From NCBI GenBank assembly GCA_002439555.1, contig DJOC01000086.1, forward strand, positions 1 to 6,987: a stretch of DNA of 6,987 bases, read 5' to 3'. The notes beneath the pieces are model-generated. The model did not search any database. It saw only the letters and a list, made by a program, of their open reading frames with translations, and was not told where the DNA came from. The position numbers and the translations under genes were made by a program. Source of the DNA: Caryophanales bacterium UBA6448. Its GTDB lineage: Bacteria > Bacillota_I > Bacilli_A > RF39 > UBA660. How positions within the stretch are numbered: position 1 is the stretch's first letter; each line of letters opens with the position of its first letter. Positions 6,518 through 6,987 of this stretch are shown in pieces.

Positions 6518-6682
6518 ATTTATTGCTTTATTTATTACCTTTTCAAAATTTTCCCATTTGTTATACTCTAATACCTTTTGTAATTCTCTTGCATACCAAT
6601 ATTCATTCCCATTCTCATCAATGTGTTTAATACTTTCAAATACAGTTTCATTTATTTTTTCTAATTTGTTCATTTTTTACCT

Positions 6683-6987
6683 CTACTTTCCAATTTTTAT
6701 TATATTTTCCTTTTCAAGTTCTTTTAAACTCTTTTCTGGAGTTGGTAAGTCTTCTGGCATAGTTCCTCCTAATTTTTCAATTGTATTACGGACCTCTTTT
6801 CCAACTTTATAGTGAGTATTATTCGCTTTATTTTCTCCAATAATATTATCTTTTTTTAATTTAGACTCAGTTTGCGTTATTCTAAATAAATTTGCCGCAA
6901 GCTCTTCACTTCCCATATTATCTAAAATATCTTCCCTATAACGAAGACCTTTTCTTTTGGCAATGTCATCAGCTGTTTCACCATTAT
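6683..6987 (-). CDS. dinD: DNA-damage-inducible protein D (DinD), C-terminal part
   Basis: The gene enters from the right edge, so its start is not visible. The readable 100 residues begin NGETADDIAKRKGL and include ILDNMGSEELAANLFRITQT, HYKVGKEVRNTIEKLGG and TMPEDLPTPEKSLKELE. I recognise these as the conserved C-terminal signatures of DinD (MGS-x-ELAANLFR-x-TQT and GGTMPEDLPTP-x-KS). It ends at TAG (6685-6683). Nothing is broken in the visible part, so this copy may be complete and functional. In E. coli the family is induced by DNA damage and modulates RecA filaments; a role here is inferred from homology. A second, truncated DinD start follows nine bases after the stop, so the locus looks like a tandem duplication. 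Confidence 0.85.
   Translation of the reverse strand, partial: NGETADDIAKRKGLRYREDILDNMGSEELAANLFRITQTESKLKKDNIIGENKANNTHYKVGKEVRNTIEKLGGTMPEDLPTPEKSLKELEKENIIKIGK

Larger units (their letters stand above)
6299..6673 (-). pseudogene. dinD: Truncated DinD-like gene, copy B
   Basis: The 124-codon frame starts MNKLEKINETVFESIKHIDE and continues YWYARELQKVLEY (25-37), FEKVINKAINACN (43-55), FLDVRKPI (65-72) and DYKLSRYACHLI (84-95). This is the N-terminal, BRO-N-like domain of DNA-damage-inducible protein D. Homology ends at about residue 98 (PQN), and the last 26 residues are out-of-frame sequence of the adjoining fragment. Full-length DinD is about 270-280 residues, so more than half is missing. 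E. coli DinD is SOS-induced and acts on RecA filaments. The start is real-looking: AGAGGT (6684-6679) lies five bases upstream and overlaps the stop of the preceding DinD gene. The isolated domain could still be translated, so calling it a pseudogene is a judgement. Confidence 0.8.

Noticed and set aside
422..6812. Plus-strand open frames of 63-100 codons (422-613, 5182-5373, 5613-5825, 6510-6812)
   Set aside because: They lie opposite well-supported minus-strand coding sequence, have low-complexity Phe/Ile/Leu-rich translations and show no recognisable domains.
1..6987. CRISPR array, tRNA, rRNA or insertion sequence
   Set aside because: No regularly spaced identical repeats, no tRNA-like cloverleaf or rRNA motif, and no transposase sequence or terminal inverted repeats were seen by reading both strands.

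Overview
The window is very AT-rich and every gene I can support lies on the minus strand. Shine-Dalgarno sites are strong (AGGAGG-type). Tryptophan is encoded by TGG, and two reading frames of 737 and 801 codons run without internal TGA, so the standard bacterial code fits. This suggests a low-GC monoderm bacterium (Firmicutes/Bacillota, possibly a gut Bacilli or Mollicutes-related lineage). The organism assignment is inference from composition and gene style only.

Layout, in transcription order from the right edge: (1) 6683-6987, the C-terminal part of a DinD-like (DNA-damage-inducible protein D) gene that runs in from outside the window. (2) 6013-6673, a tandem mosaic of broken copies of the N-terminal domain of the same family. 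Copy B (from 6673) has its own ribosome binding site but loses homology after about 97 residues. Fragments C (about 6222-6383) and D (6013-6216) follow in other frames, each with a premature stop. (3) 5905-6012, a promoter region with a repeated GTGAC operator-like site. (4) 3691-5904 and 1286-3691, two translationally coupled MacB-type ABC transporter genes, each fusing an N-terminal ATPase to an FtsX-type permease. They probably form a heterodimer. A weak AT-rich hairpin with a T-tract closes the operon. (5) 107-1152, a predicted secreted protein of unknown function whose signal peptide is in a different frame from the rest of the protein. (6) 1-106, a short ORF and a Shine-Dalgarno site that probably serves a gene starting just outside the left edge.

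The two ABC proteins form one functional unit. The neighbouring secreted protein could be a partner or substrate, but nothing in the sequence proves this. The most unusual region is the DinD mosaic. Three successive N-terminal fragments each stop just after the same DYK-x-x-RY motif. In all three, a palindrome is centred on exactly the same codon boundary, although the palindrome sequences differ. This could be a mutation hotspot that perfects imperfect palindromes in decaying genes, or a set of silent cassettes for recombination with the upstream gene.
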